Below are positions 9,381 to 16,705 of a DNA stretch of 64,000 nucleotides, in pieces. A model generated the notes under the pieces. It worked only from the letters and a program-made list of their open reading frames with translations, ran no database searches and was not told where the DNA came from. Position numbers and translations under genes: made by a program. The stretch covers positions 1 to 64,000 of the forward strand of contig MKSW01000009.1 in the NCBI GenBank assembly GCA_001897425.1. Direction: 5' to 3'. Source of the DNA: Actinobacteria bacterium 69-20. Lineage in GTDB: Bacteria; Actinomycetota; Actinomycetes; Mycobacteriales; Nakamurellaceae. The stretch's first letter is position 1, and every line of letters begins with the position of its first letter.

Positions 9381-10740
9381 TGGCCGCGTTGCCGGCCGCC
9401 GCCGCGGCGGACAGCGCCTGAGCGGGGGTCTCCTTGCCGGTGAGGCACTTGTTGATGTTGTCGCTCAGCGCCTGCGAGATCGCCGCGTACGCCGGGACCG
9501 TCGGCCGGGTGTGGCCGTACTTGAGTTGCTCGGCGAAGATCTGGTAGGTGGGCTGCTTGGCGATCTGCTGCTTCACCAGCGGCTGGTCGAGTTGGTCGGG
9601 AGCCGACGGTAGACCGCCCGACTGCGACGTCAGGTACGCCCCCTGCTCAGGCTGGCCGAGCCACTGGACGAACGTCTCCGCCGCCTGATTCGCGTCGGCG
9701 CCCTTGTCGAAGACCACGGCCACGCCGATCCCGATGTTGGCCGCGGACTTACCGGACGTTCCGGCGGGCAGCAGCGCAACGCCGTAGTTGATGTTCTTGA
9801 ACTCCGCGAGGGCCCACTGCCCTTCGATGATCATGGACACCGCATGGCCGGCGAATGCGGGCGCGCCGTCGAAACTTCCGCCCTGCGCGTAGCTGGTGGT
9901 CGGCGCCGAGTGGTCGCGCTGGACCATGTCGTACCAGGTGGTCAGGGCGTCGATGCCGGCCTGGCTGTCGAACGCGACCTTCGTCTGGTCCGTGTTCAGC
10001 AGCTCACCGCCGTTCGCCCACAGCAGCGCCTCCCACGCGTAGCTGATCCACTCCGAGGAGCCGAGCGGAACGTACATGCCGTAGTGCGGTTTACCGGAGG
10101 TCGACAGCTTCTCGGTCAGCGTCTTCGCGTCGGTGACGAGCTGGTCCCACGTTGTCGGCGGGCCCGAGATCCCGGCCTTCGCGAAATCGTCTTTGTTGTA
10201 GAAGAGCAGGTAGTTGCCGACGCCACCGAGCGCAAAGCCGAGCTGCTTGCCCTGGTAGAACAGGGCGGATCGGATACCGGGGTACAGCGCGTCGGTCTCC
10301 GTCTTGAGCGCGCTGGACAGATCCACGACCTTGCCGCTCTGCGCGAACAACGGCAGTGCGGACGGGTCCTGCCCGATCAGGATGTTCGGCTCGGTGCCGG
10401 ACTTGAGCGCGGCGACGACCTTCGCCGTGGTGTTGTCGGCGCTCGTGATGTATTGGCCGGTGACCTTGATGCCGGGGTGCGTGTCGTTGAAGTGGGAGTC
10501 GAGGTAGTCGATCTCCGCCTGGCTGGACGACGTCCAGTAGGTGAGGTCGACTGTCTTCCCGCTCGTCGGTGCCGCGGAACTCGAGGAGCTGCCGGACCCC
10601 GACGGGGGTGTCGACGAACTGCTCGATCCGCCGCCGGACCCCGAGGAGCCACAGGCGGCGACCAGCACCGCGACGAGCGATGCGCCGAGCACGGCCAGAC
10701 CGGTCCGCCCGCCGCGCTTCGAGACACTTCTGCTGAACAT
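9361..10740 (-). CDS. Sugar ABC transporter substrate-binding lipoprotein
   Basis: This family 1 extracellular solute-binding protein captures the sugar outside the membrane and hands it to the two permeases. The signal peptide ends in the lipobox VLVAAC (Cys30), followed by a long Ser/Gly-rich linker. The mature domain has the typical binding-protein start (KTVDLTYWTSSSQAEIDYLDSHFNDTHPGIKV). ATG 10740 was chosen because AGGAG lies eight bases upstream; a start at 10806 lacks one. A 144-base gap separates it from the upstream kinase gene. Confidence 0.93.
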   Translation of the reverse strand: MFSRSVSKRGGRTGLAVLGASLVAVLVAACGSSGSGGGSSSSSTPPSGSGSSSSSAAPTSGKTVDLTYWTSSSQAEIDYLDSHFNDTHPGIKVTGQYITSADNTTAKVVAALKSGTEPNILIGQDPSALPLFAQSGKVVDLSSALKTETDALYPGIRSALFYQGKQLGFALGGVGNYLLFYNKDDFAKAGISGPPTTWDQLVTDAKTLTEKLSTSGKPHYGMYVPLGSSEWISYAWEALLWANGGELLNTDQTKVAFDSQAGIDALTTWYDMVQRDHSAPTTSYAQGGSFDGAPAFAGHAVSMIIEGQWALAEFKNINYGVALLPAGTSGKSAANIGIGVAVVFDKGADANQAAETFVQWLGQPEQGAYLTSQSGGLPSAPDQLDQPLVKQQIAKQPTYQIFAEQLKYGHTRPTVPAYAAISQALSDNINKCLTGKETPAQALSAAAAAGNAAIANAGS

Positions 10741-10884
10741 GACTTTTCTCCTATCGCGTACAGACGTCACGTTGGTCGGCGGCGCGACAAAACCGGAAAG
10801 CGACACGACCAGCCTAGAACCGGCCGCGGCCGGCCGCCGCCGGCGAGCGCGCGAAACGGTGAACGACCCACGACGCGGACGACG

Positions 10885-11958
10885 TCATGCGTCCGAGAAG
10901 CGGGCGATGGTCGCCGTGGCACGCCGCACGTGCCGGATCGGGCCTTCGGGGATCACCTCCCCCAGAAATCCGTAAGTGCGCTCCAGGACCGCGGCGATCC
11001 GGGACCCCGCCGCGGCCTGCTGACGAACGCCGGTGAGCCAGTCGGCGAGGTCGCCCCACCCCGGCGCGGACAACGACCCGCCGACCTGCTGGACACTCAA
11101 GCCCGCGCACAGGTTCGCGAATCCCATCCGGTGACGAAGCGGCCAACGGCGCAGCGTGCCGAGGATGAACGCCGCGACATAGACATCACCGGCACCGGTC
11201 GGGTCGACGTCGTGCACCGGCAGCGACGGAACCCACTCCTCCTCGTCGGACTCGGAATCCAGTCCGATCGATCCCTGCGCGCCGCAGGTGACGATGGCGA
11301 CCGGCACGGAATCGGCGAGCGCCATCAGCGCATCGCGCGGCGTGTCCCGGTGGGTGTAGGCCATCGCCTCGTCCCGATTCGGCAGGAACGCATAGAGATC
11401 CGAAAGCCCTTGCAGCGTCTCGGGTGCCCACTGCCCGGACGCGTCCCAGCCGACGTCACCGAACACCAGGGTGCCCGACTTCTTCGCGGCCGCAAGCCAT
11501 GGCGAGGCTTCACCACCGAGGCTCACCACGGCGGCCGCCGCCGGTGGTGGGTCCGTCACCCACGACTCGCAGCTCGTCGGCGACGGGTGCGCGTGCGTCA
11601 CCATCGCGCGGTCGCGGTTGACCGCCATCGATACGGTGACCGGGGAGTGCCAGTCGTCAAAGCGGCGCGACATCGACAGGTCGATACCCTCCTGGTCGGC
11701 GAGCGTCCGATACATGAAATCGCCGTAGAGATCGTCGCCGAACGCCGCCGCGAGGCCCGTCCGTAATCCGAGCCGGCTCGCGGCCACCGCCATGTTGGCG
11801 GCGCCGCCCGGTGCGGAGCCCATGCCCTCCGCGTACACCTCGGTGCCGCCGACCGGCAGGTTCGGCAGGCCGGTGAGCACGATGTCGAGGAAGACGGTGC
11901 CCTGCATGATCACATCGAACGCCGGCTCGCTCGCTGGTACGCTTTCCCGCCCGGGCAT
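10885..11958 (-). CDS. PfkB-family carbohydrate kinase
   Basis: This is a 357-residue sugar kinase of the ribokinase/PfkB fold. It shows GGAANMAVAASRLGLRTGL (PfkB signature 1 region) and the anion-hole/catalytic DPTGAGDVYVAAF near residue 258. The ATG at 11958 lies 33 bases from the GTG of a divergent GH4 glycosidase that requires phosphorylated substrates. No PTS genes are visible, so this kinase may supply the 6-phosphate that GH4 needs; that is inference. It heads the operon with the sugar importer. Specificity cannot be read from sequence. Confidence 0.87.
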   Translation of the reverse strand: MPGRESVPASEPAFDVIMQGTVFLDIVLTGLPNLPVGGTEVYAEGMGSAPGGAANMAVAASRLGLRTGLAAAFGDDLYGDFMYRTLADQEGIDLSMSRRFDDWHSPVTVSMAVNRDRAMVTHAHPSPTSCESWVTDPPPAAAAVVSLGGEASPWLAAAKKSGTLVFGDVGWDASGQWAPETLQGLSDLYAFLPNRDEAMAYTHRDTPRDALMALADSVPVAIVTCGAQGSIGLDSESDEEEWVPSLPVHDVDPTGAGDVYVAAFILGTLRRWPLRHRMGFANLCAGLSVQQVGGSLSAPGWGDLADWLTGVRQQAAAGSRIAAVLERTYGFLGEVIPEGPIRHVRRATATIARFSDA

Positions 11959-11991
11959 GAACCCAGCTTGCCACGCGCTACCGTGGCTGTC

Positions 11992-13335
11992 GTGCGGTTG
12001 GCGATCCTGGGCGGTGGCGGATTCCGGGTGCCGCTCGTCTACCGTGCGGCGGCCGCCCGCACCGAACTCGACATCGACCGGGTCGTGCTGTATGACGACG
12101 ACCCTGCGCGGCTCGCCGTCATGCAATCGGTGCTTCGAGCGGATGCCGGGCCGCCGGTGAGCGCGACGACGGATCTGGACACGGCGCTGCGCGGCGTGGA
12201 CGTCGTGTTCTCGGCAATCCGGGTCGGCGGGGCCGCCGGTCGCGCGGCGGACGAGCGGCGCGCACTGGATCTCGGGGTGCTCGGGCAGGAGACCGTCGGT
12301 GCCGGCGGGCTCGCCTTCGGCCTGCGCACCGTGCCGGTGGCGCTGCACATCGCCCGTCGCATCGCCGATCTCGCTCCGGACGCATGGACCATCAACTTCA
12401 CCAATCCCGCCGGGATGATCACCGAAGCCATGCGCTCGGTGTTGGGCGAGCGGGTCATCGGCATCTGTGACTCGCCCGTCGGGCTGATCCGCCACGCGTG
12501 CCGCGCGCTCGGCGTTGCCGTGCAAGATGTCCGGTGCGATTACGCAGGCATCAACCACCTCGGATGGCTACGCGCGATCCGGCCGATCGGCGGGGGGCCG
12601 CGCGCGGCGGCTGGCGGCGACGACCTGCTGCCGCAACTCTTGGCCGATGACGCCGCGTTGGCCACATTCGAGGAGGGCAGGCTGTTCGGCGGGCCGCTGC
12701 TGCGCGCACTCGGGTCACTTCCGAACGAGTACCTCGCGTTCTACTACATGCACCGCGACCTTGCCGCGTCGCTCGCGGCCACGCACACCCGCGGGGAGTT
12801 GCTCGCGGCCGAGCAGGGAGATTTCTACGCGGCGGCATCCGCCGATCCGGCCGCAGCGCATGCGCTGTGGGATAGCGCGCGGGCACGCCGCGAGGAGACG
12901 TATCTCGCCGAAACACGCCATGAGGGCGAAAGGCGTGACGCGGCAGACCTTTCCGGCGGCGGCTACCAGGAGGTGGCGCTGGACCTCATCACGGCGCTCA
13001 CCGGCGGGCCCGAAGCGGAGCTGATCGTCAACGTGCCGAACGGGTCGGCCCTCGCGGGCCTTCCCGACGATGTCGTCGTCGAACTCAGATGCACCGTCGA
13101 CGCGCGCGGCGCGCATCCGATTCCCTTGCCTCCGTTGACATTGCACGAGCTCGGGCTGGTGTGCGCGGTTCGCGCGGCCGAGCGCGCCGTGATCGACGCG
13201 ACCGTGTACGGCTCGCGGGAGCTGGCGCTGCGCGCGTTCGCCGTGCATCCGCTCGTGGGCTCGCCGCGTATCGCGCGGCGATTGCTCGACGGCGTGCTCG
13301 CCGACTATCCGGGGCTCGCCGAGTCGCTGCGGTAG
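11992..13335 (+). CDS. Glycoside hydrolase family 4 (6-phospho-glycosidase)
   Basis: GH4 enzymes hydrolyse 6-phospho-alpha- or beta-glycosides by an unusual NAD+- and Mn2+-dependent oxidation-elimination route. The N-terminal Rossmann motif is VRLAILGGGGFRVP. Further hallmarks are NFTNPAGMITEA, the metal-site region ICDSPVG (a Cys followed by SP), and GINHLGW, which favours the 6-phospho-beta-glucosidase branch. Length, 447 residues, is normal. Starts at TTG 11968 and GTG 11983 are also possible; 11992 fits the family's N terminus best. Divergent from the kinase-importer operon. The phosphosugar specificity together with absence of PTS is noteworthy. Confidence 0.88.
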   Translation: MRLAILGGGGFRVPLVYRAAAARTELDIDRVVLYDDDPARLAVMQSVLRADAGPPVSATTDLDTALRGVDVVFSAIRVGGAAGRAADERRALDLGVLGQETVGAGGLAFGLRTVPVALHIARRIADLAPDAWTINFTNPAGMITEAMRSVLGERVIGICDSPVGLIRHACRALGVAVQDVRCDYAGINHLGWLRAIRPIGGGPRAAAGGDDLLPQLLADDAALATFEEGRLFGGPLLRALGSLPNEYLAFYYMHRDLAASLAATHTRGELLAAEQGDFYAAASADPAAAHALWDSARARREETYLAETRHEGERRDAADLSGGGYQEVALDLITALTGGPEAELIVNVPNGSALAGLPDDVVVELRCTVDARGAHPIPLPPLTLHELGLVCAVRAAERAVIDATVYGSRELALRAFAVHPLVGSPRIARRLLDGVLADYPGLAESLR

Positions 13336-13387
13336 GCGCGGACCGCGGGGGTGGTGGGGTAGGTACCGAACATTGCTCGTCGCGACG

Positions 13388-13447
13388 TGCGGCCGGAGGG
13401 GACCGGCTCGCCCGCGACCGGGGTCGCGGCGAACAGCGTCATACCCG
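13388..13447 (+). repeat. ~60-bp intergenic repeat, copy 2
   Basis: This copy shares about 40 contiguous near-identical bases with copy 3 and slightly fewer with copy 1. It has the CGCGACC-GG-GGTCGCG hairpin and the exact 13-mer at 13431-13443. It lies between the GH4 stop and mntA. Confidence 0.82.
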
Positions 13448-13551
13448 ATCAGGAACCGACGCGTAGGAGCACTCTGCCCGCGCGCAGACCGCGGTGCGCG
13501 GCCCCTGGCGAGTCTCGCCGCCCATGGGATGATGGGCGCCAGGAGGGCGAC

Positions 13552-13842
13552 ATGAAGCCGTCGGAAGCGCTGGCGACGCGCCGGAGCGCGGTGCGGTCCA
13601 TCGTGCTGGCACATCGAGCGACGAACCCGCGTGTCTTCGGGTCGGTCGCCCGCAACGATGACACCGACGGCAGCGACCTGGACCTGCTGGTCGACCCGAC
13701 GGAAGAGACGACCCTGCTTGATATCGGCGCCATGCGCCAGGAATTGCTCGACCTGTTGGGGGTGCCGGTCGACGTGGTCACGCCCCAAGCGTTGCCGGTG
13801 CGGTTCCGCGACGCGGCGATCGAACAGGCGGTGCCAGTGTGA
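13552..13842 (+). CDS. mntA: MntA-type nucleotidyltransferase antitoxin
   Basis: This minimal nucleotidyltransferase of 96 residues has the catalytic GSVARNDDTDGSDLDLL motif (Gly30-Ser31, then Asp42 and Asp44). In MntA/HepT systems this protein neutralises the HepT toxin by transferring AMP to a toxin tyrosine. AGGAGG precedes the ATG at 13552. The gene overlaps hepT by four bases (GTGA), as expected for a co-translated toxin-antitoxin pair. The module is bracketed by two copies of a ~60-bp repeat. Confidence 0.9.
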   Translation: MKPSEALATRRSAVRSIVLAHRATNPRVFGSVARNDDTDGSDLDLLVDPTEETTLLDIGAMRQELLDLLGVPVDVVTPQALPVRFRDAAIEQAVPV

Positions 13843-14189
13843 CGGAACATCAACTCACCGACTACCTCGACCACATCTGCGCAGCGATAGACCGCATCCT
13901 CGAATACACCAGCGGTCTCACCCAAGACGAGTTCGCCCAGGACACGCGCACCCAGGATGCCGTGATCCGGAACATCGAGATCATCGGCGAAGCCAGCAAT
14001 CGCATACGAACGGAATACCCCGCGTTCGCCGGGGCACATCCAGAATTGCCACTGGCGGCCGCGTACCAGATGCGAAACGCGGTTGCTCACGGGTATTTCG
14101 AGGTTGACGTGGGCGTCGTCTGGAAGACGGTCCTGAATGATGTTCCGCGGCTCCGCGGCATGATCATCGATTATGTGGAGCGGAAATAG
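13839..14189 (+). CDS. hepT: HepT-type RNase toxin
   Basis: This is a HEPN-domain toxin of 116 residues, an all-helical protein whose homologues cleave RNA. The active-site RX4HXY motif is complete at residues 79-86 (RNAVAHGY), including Tyr86, the residue that the partner AMPylates in characterised systems. The GTG start overlaps the mntA stop. Presence of every catalytic residue implies that the toxin is functional and needs MntA. Confidence 0.9.
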   Translation: MTEHQLTDYLDHICAAIDRILEYTSGLTQDEFAQDTRTQDAVIRNIEIIGEASNRIRTEYPAFAGAHPELPLAAAYQMRNAVAHGYFEVDVGVVWKTVLNDVPRLRGMIIDYVERK

Positions 14190-14190
14190 T

Positions 14191-14250
14191 CGCGGTCGGA
14201 GGGGACCGGCCTGCCCGCGACCGGGGTCGCGGCGAACAGCGTCATACCCA
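14191..14250 (+). repeat. ~60-bp intergenic repeat, copy 3
   Basis: This copy begins one base after the hepT stop, carries the CGCGACC-GG-GGTCGCG hairpin and the 13-mer at 14234-14246, and is nearly identical to copy 2 on the other side of the mntA-hepT module. Confidence 0.82.
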
Positions 14251-14312
14251 GATCCGATCGCGCGGACGCAAGCAGGCCGAGGGGATCAAGCCAGGGGATC
14301 ACGCTGACGGGA

Positions 14313-14621
14313 TCAAGCGCTGTCGACCTCGGACACGAACATCGTCGCGCCGCCGGTGGCGAAGTTCGGCACGTCCGCGGCGACCACGCGGCCCTCGGAC
14401 GTCGCGAAGGCGGCCTCGAGGTCCTCTCGACTGTCGAACCACGCGGTGAAGGTCCGGTAGTAGGCCGCGTCCTTCCCGTCGGGCGTGCCCACGGCTCGTG
14501 CCGCCTCGCGTCGTCCCATCCCGGGAATCCTTGCGACCAGCGGCATGTGGTGGTTCGCGTAGTAGGCCTCGAAGGCTGCCGGGTCGTCGGGCATGCCGTA
14601 CAGAACCGTCAGCGTGACCAT
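14313..14621 (-). CDS. EthD-family protein
   Basis: This is a 102-residue ferredoxin-like alpha+beta barrel of the EthD / dabb type (VTLTVLYGMPDDPAAFEAYYANHHMPLVARIPGM). The conserved YY..HHMPL segment and the C-terminal FATGGATMFVSEV strand are typical. The founding member is required for ethyl tert-butyl ether degradation, but most homologues have no known reaction. ATG 14621 has GGAGG seven bases upstream. It is oriented against both flanking toxin-antitoxin modules and seems unrelated to them. Confidence 0.8.
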   Translation of the reverse strand: MVTLTVLYGMPDDPAAFEAYYANHHMPLVARIPGMGRREAARAVGTPDGKDAAYYRTFTAWFDSREDLEAAFATSEGRVVAADVPNFATGGATMFVSEVDSA

Positions 14622-14710
14622 GTGCGTGCCTCCGTGTCCGAGAGTTTGCCGTGGCGCCATTGTCGCACCATAGTCGCCAGGATTGCTCGTGCCACGAGCG
14701 TCATGACCTG

Positions 14711-14726
14711 ATAGCATCAATGCTAT
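14711..14726. promoter_or_regulatory. Palindromic operator at the higB start
   Basis: ATAGCAT-CA-ATGCTAT is a perfect 7+2+7 palindrome overlapping the first two bases of the higB start codon. It is a natural binding site for the HigA antitoxin. The halves resemble -10 hexamers, so the transcript may be nearly leaderless. Confidence 0.65.
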
Positions 14727-15075
14727 GGGTTGGGGTGCGATTGAGCTTGAACCCGAGGTGCGAGAGTGGTTGGAGCGACTCAGCACCGCGCAGTTCATGA
14801 CGGCCGCGTTTTACATCGACCTGCTGGCGGACAAGGGCGTGATGCTCGACGAGCCCTACACTCGTCAACTCGACGGCAAACTCCGAGAACTGCGATTCCA
14901 CCTCGACCGCCAGGCCGCCCGAATCACGTACTTCATCGCATCGGGCAGACGGATCATCCTGCTGACCGCATTCGTGAAGTCCCGAATGCGCGAAGGACGG
15001 GAAATCGACCGCGCCAGACGGGCGCTGGCCAAGTGTCTGGCGGAAAAGCACACCACTGAAGGAGACGAGCAATGA
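14725..15075 (+). CDS. higB: RelE/HigB-family toxin (Gp49-like)
   Basis: This 116-residue protein matches the phage-derived Gp49-like / HigB mRNA interferase group. It has the N-terminal helices VREWLERLS, then the core strands KLRELRFHLDRQAARITYFIASGRRIILLTAFVKS with the usual basic residues. Such toxins cleave ribosome-bound mRNA. No ribosome-binding site precedes the ATG, and the operator palindrome covers it. It overlaps the antitoxin gene by four bases, toxin first, which is the HigBA order. Confidence 0.88.
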   Translation: MGWGAIELEPEVREWLERLSTAQFMTAAFYIDLLADKGVMLDEPYTRQLDGKLRELRFHLDRQAARITYFIASGRRIILLTAFVKSRMREGREIDRARRALAKCLAEKHTTEGDEQ

Positions 15076-15371
15076 GCGAGCGAACGAGTTGGAGCGAACT
15101 GCGCGATAAGCGCATGGCCGAACCTGGGGCCGCCGACGCCTACCGGGCGGCAGCGATCGCCTACGAGCTCGGCCGGGCGGTCCGAGAACTGCGAGTCGAG
15201 CGGGGCTGGAGTCAGCGGGAGTTGGCCGAGGCGGCGCATATGACGCAGTCTGCTGTGGCCAGGTTCGAAGCAGGCGGCACGGTTCCGTCCCTGCCGGTGT
15301 TGCATCGGATAGCCGATGCGCTCGATGCCGATCTGACCGTTGCGGTCACGTCGCGGCACCACGCGGCATAG
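15072..15371 (+). CDS. higA: HigA-family antitoxin (Xre HTH)
   Basis: This 99-residue antitoxin and autorepressor has an Xre-type helix-turn-helix at about residues 36-90 (VRELRVERGWSQRELAEAAHMTQSAVARFEAGGTVPSLPVL). The N-terminal ~35 residues probably bind the toxin. A GGAGACGAGC ribosome-binding site lies within the toxin gene, and the ATGA overlap indicates coupled translation. It likely binds the palindrome at 14711-14726. Confidence 0.9.
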   Translation: MSERTSWSELRDKRMAEPGAADAYRAAAIAYELGRAVRELRVERGWSQRELAEAAHMTQSAVARFEAGGTVPSLPVLHRIADALDADLTVAVTSRHHAA

Positions 15372-15405
15372 CAGCCGCACGCCACCGGCGGCCGGAAAAG
15401 AACTG

Positions 15406-15510
15406 GGACTCCGGCACCCTTGCATGGTCGGTTGTCGTCCGTAACATCGGGGAATGGCTAGCGTGCCGCTTCTCCCGGGAAAACGGGTCGTAAAAGGGGT
15501 GCAGGAGTCC
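15406..15510. repeat. 105-bp segment bounded by 14-bp inverted repeats
   Basis: GGACTCCGGCACCC at 15406-15419 is matched, 13 of 14, by the inverted copy at 15497-15510. The segment lies between the HigBA module and tRNA-Arg. No flanking target duplication was found, so a mobile origin is only a possibility; the interior has no gene. Confidence 0.45.
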
Positions 15511-15579
15511 AGCGCACGCGGCTGCAAGGCGATGATGTCTCCGCAGGTGGGAGAGGCATTTTGCCTAGTCAAGCTAGGG

Positions 15580-15652
15580 CGCGCCCGGAGGGATTCGAAC
15601 CCCCAACCTTCTGATCCGTAGTCAGATGCTCTATCCGTTGAGCTACGGGCGC
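15580..15652 (-). tRNA. tRNA-Arg (ACG)
   Basis: A complete 73-base cloverleaf is encoded on the minus strand. The acceptor arms are GCGCCCG and CGGGCGC, the D-arm is GCTCAACGGATAGAGC, the anticodon loop has ACG flanked by CTGACT and GGATCAG, and the T-arm is GGGGGTTCGAATCCCTC. The discriminator is G and CCA is not encoded. Confidence 0.96.
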
Positions 15653-15693
15653 CTATCCGGTTGTGTCATGCCAGCCTTCGCAGACTAGCACCG

Positions 15694-15781
15694 CGGAAGC
15701 GGAGGGATTTGAACCCTCGGTGCCCGGTAAGAGCACAACACATTAGCAGTGTGTCCCATTCGGCCGCTCTGGCACGCTTCC
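15694..15781 (-). tRNA. tRNA-Ser (GCT)
   Basis: This 88-base class II tRNA has a long variable arm, acceptor GGAAGCG/CGCTTCC, the anticodon GCT within CACTGCTAATGTG, and T-arm GGGTTCAAATCCC. It lies 41 bases upstream of tRNA-Arg on the same strand. Confidence 0.96.
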
Positions 15782-15887
15782 CTGCGGGGCCGGTCCCGAA
15801 ACCACAGGAGACGCCGCCCGGACAGCGTACCTGCCGCACGCGCTCGCGAGCAAAGCGGGCAACGGTCACGCGTGGGCGCTGCCAGCG

Positions 15888-16559
15888 TCATCCCGGCCGC
15901 GGCACCACCGCGAACGGCGACATCTGCAGCCAGTCGGGCAGCCCGCGGCGGGCCCAGGCCGGCCCCGCGACCCGCAACCCGGCTCGCTGCGCCGCCGCCC
16001 AGTCGATGTCGCCGCGCCACAGCCGGGTCAGGACGCGCAATCCGACCGTCACCGTCACGATCGCCTCGAAGCCGGGATCGGCATCGCAGACGTCGACGTC
16101 ATCGGCGTTGACCACCAGCCACCACCGAGACGACGACCGCGCGACATCGGTGAACTCGAACGCCAGGACCGTCCGTTCGTGCGGCATTGCCGTGCGATTG
16201 AGCCCGCGGTGCATGTCCCAGAGCAACAGGTGCGGGTCGAGATCCGCGTCACCGAGTTCCGGGATCCACCGAGTTCCCCAGCGCCCCAACGCTTCCACCA
16301 CCGGGAGAAGTTCCCGACCGGCGTCCGTCACGACGTAGCTCGCCCGGTTCTCCGGCCCGCGCCGCTCGATGACGCCGGCGTCGCACAGGCGGCGGAGCCG
16401 CCGGGACAGCAGCGCCGGCGACATCCGCGGCACCCCGCGACGCAACTCGTTGAAACGAGTGCTGCCCATCAGAAGCTCCCGGACGACGAGCAGGGTCCAG
16501 CGTTCGTCCAGCAGTTCCATCGCCTTGGCGACGGGGCAGAACTGCCCGTAACCAGCCAT
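15888..16559 (-). CDS. HxlR-family transcriptional regulator with C-terminal sterol-carrier-like domain
   Basis: This 223-residue regulator has an N-terminal HxlR-type winged helix (CPVAKAMELLDERWTLLVVRELLMGSTRFNELRRGVPRMSPALLSRRLRRLCDAGVIERR). Its C-terminal ~110 residues resemble an SCP2-like ligand-binding fold, an arrangement seen in many actinobacterial HxlR proteins. ATG 16559 has GGAGG seven bases upstream. It is divergent from a methyltransferase gene, and the palindrome at 16608-16624 is a probable operator for both. The ligand is unknown. Confidence 0.85.
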   Translation of the reverse strand: MAGYGQFCPVAKAMELLDERWTLLVVRELLMGSTRFNELRRGVPRMSPALLSRRLRRLCDAGVIERRGPENRASYVVTDAGRELLPVVEALGRWGTRWIPELGDADLDPHLLLWDMHRGLNRTAMPHERTVLAFEFTDVARSSSRWWLVVNADDVDVCDADPGFEAIVTVTVGLRVLTRLWRGDIDWAAAQRAGLRVAGPAWARRGLPDWLQMSPFAVVPRPG

Positions 16560-16607
16560 GGGCGCCTCCGGAATACGGCAGTCGACCGGACGGCTCGCTA
16601 CAGATCT

Positions 16608-16624
16608 TGTACCGGGCCGGTACA
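16608..16624. promoter_or_regulatory. Palindromic HxlR operator candidate
   Basis: TGTACCGG-G-CCGGTACA is a perfect 8+1+8 palindrome, 49 bases from the regulator start and 82 from the methyltransferase start. Its spaced GTAC elements are typical of HxlR-family sites. Confidence 0.7.
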
Positions 16625-16705
16625 CATCCAGGACTATCCGGAACTGTAGGCCGCGCGCGACCCTCCGTCTATGTGTCATGACGTCAAAAACACCGGAGGT
16701 GCCCC

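Noticed and set aside
9844..11766. 640-residue open frame antisense to the binding protein and kinase
   Set aside because: Composition is typical of high-GC shadow frames; the opposite strand has two well-supported genes.
15580..15781. Integration (att) site at the tRNA genes
   Set aside because: No duplicated tRNA 3' end and no integrase gene was found within the window.
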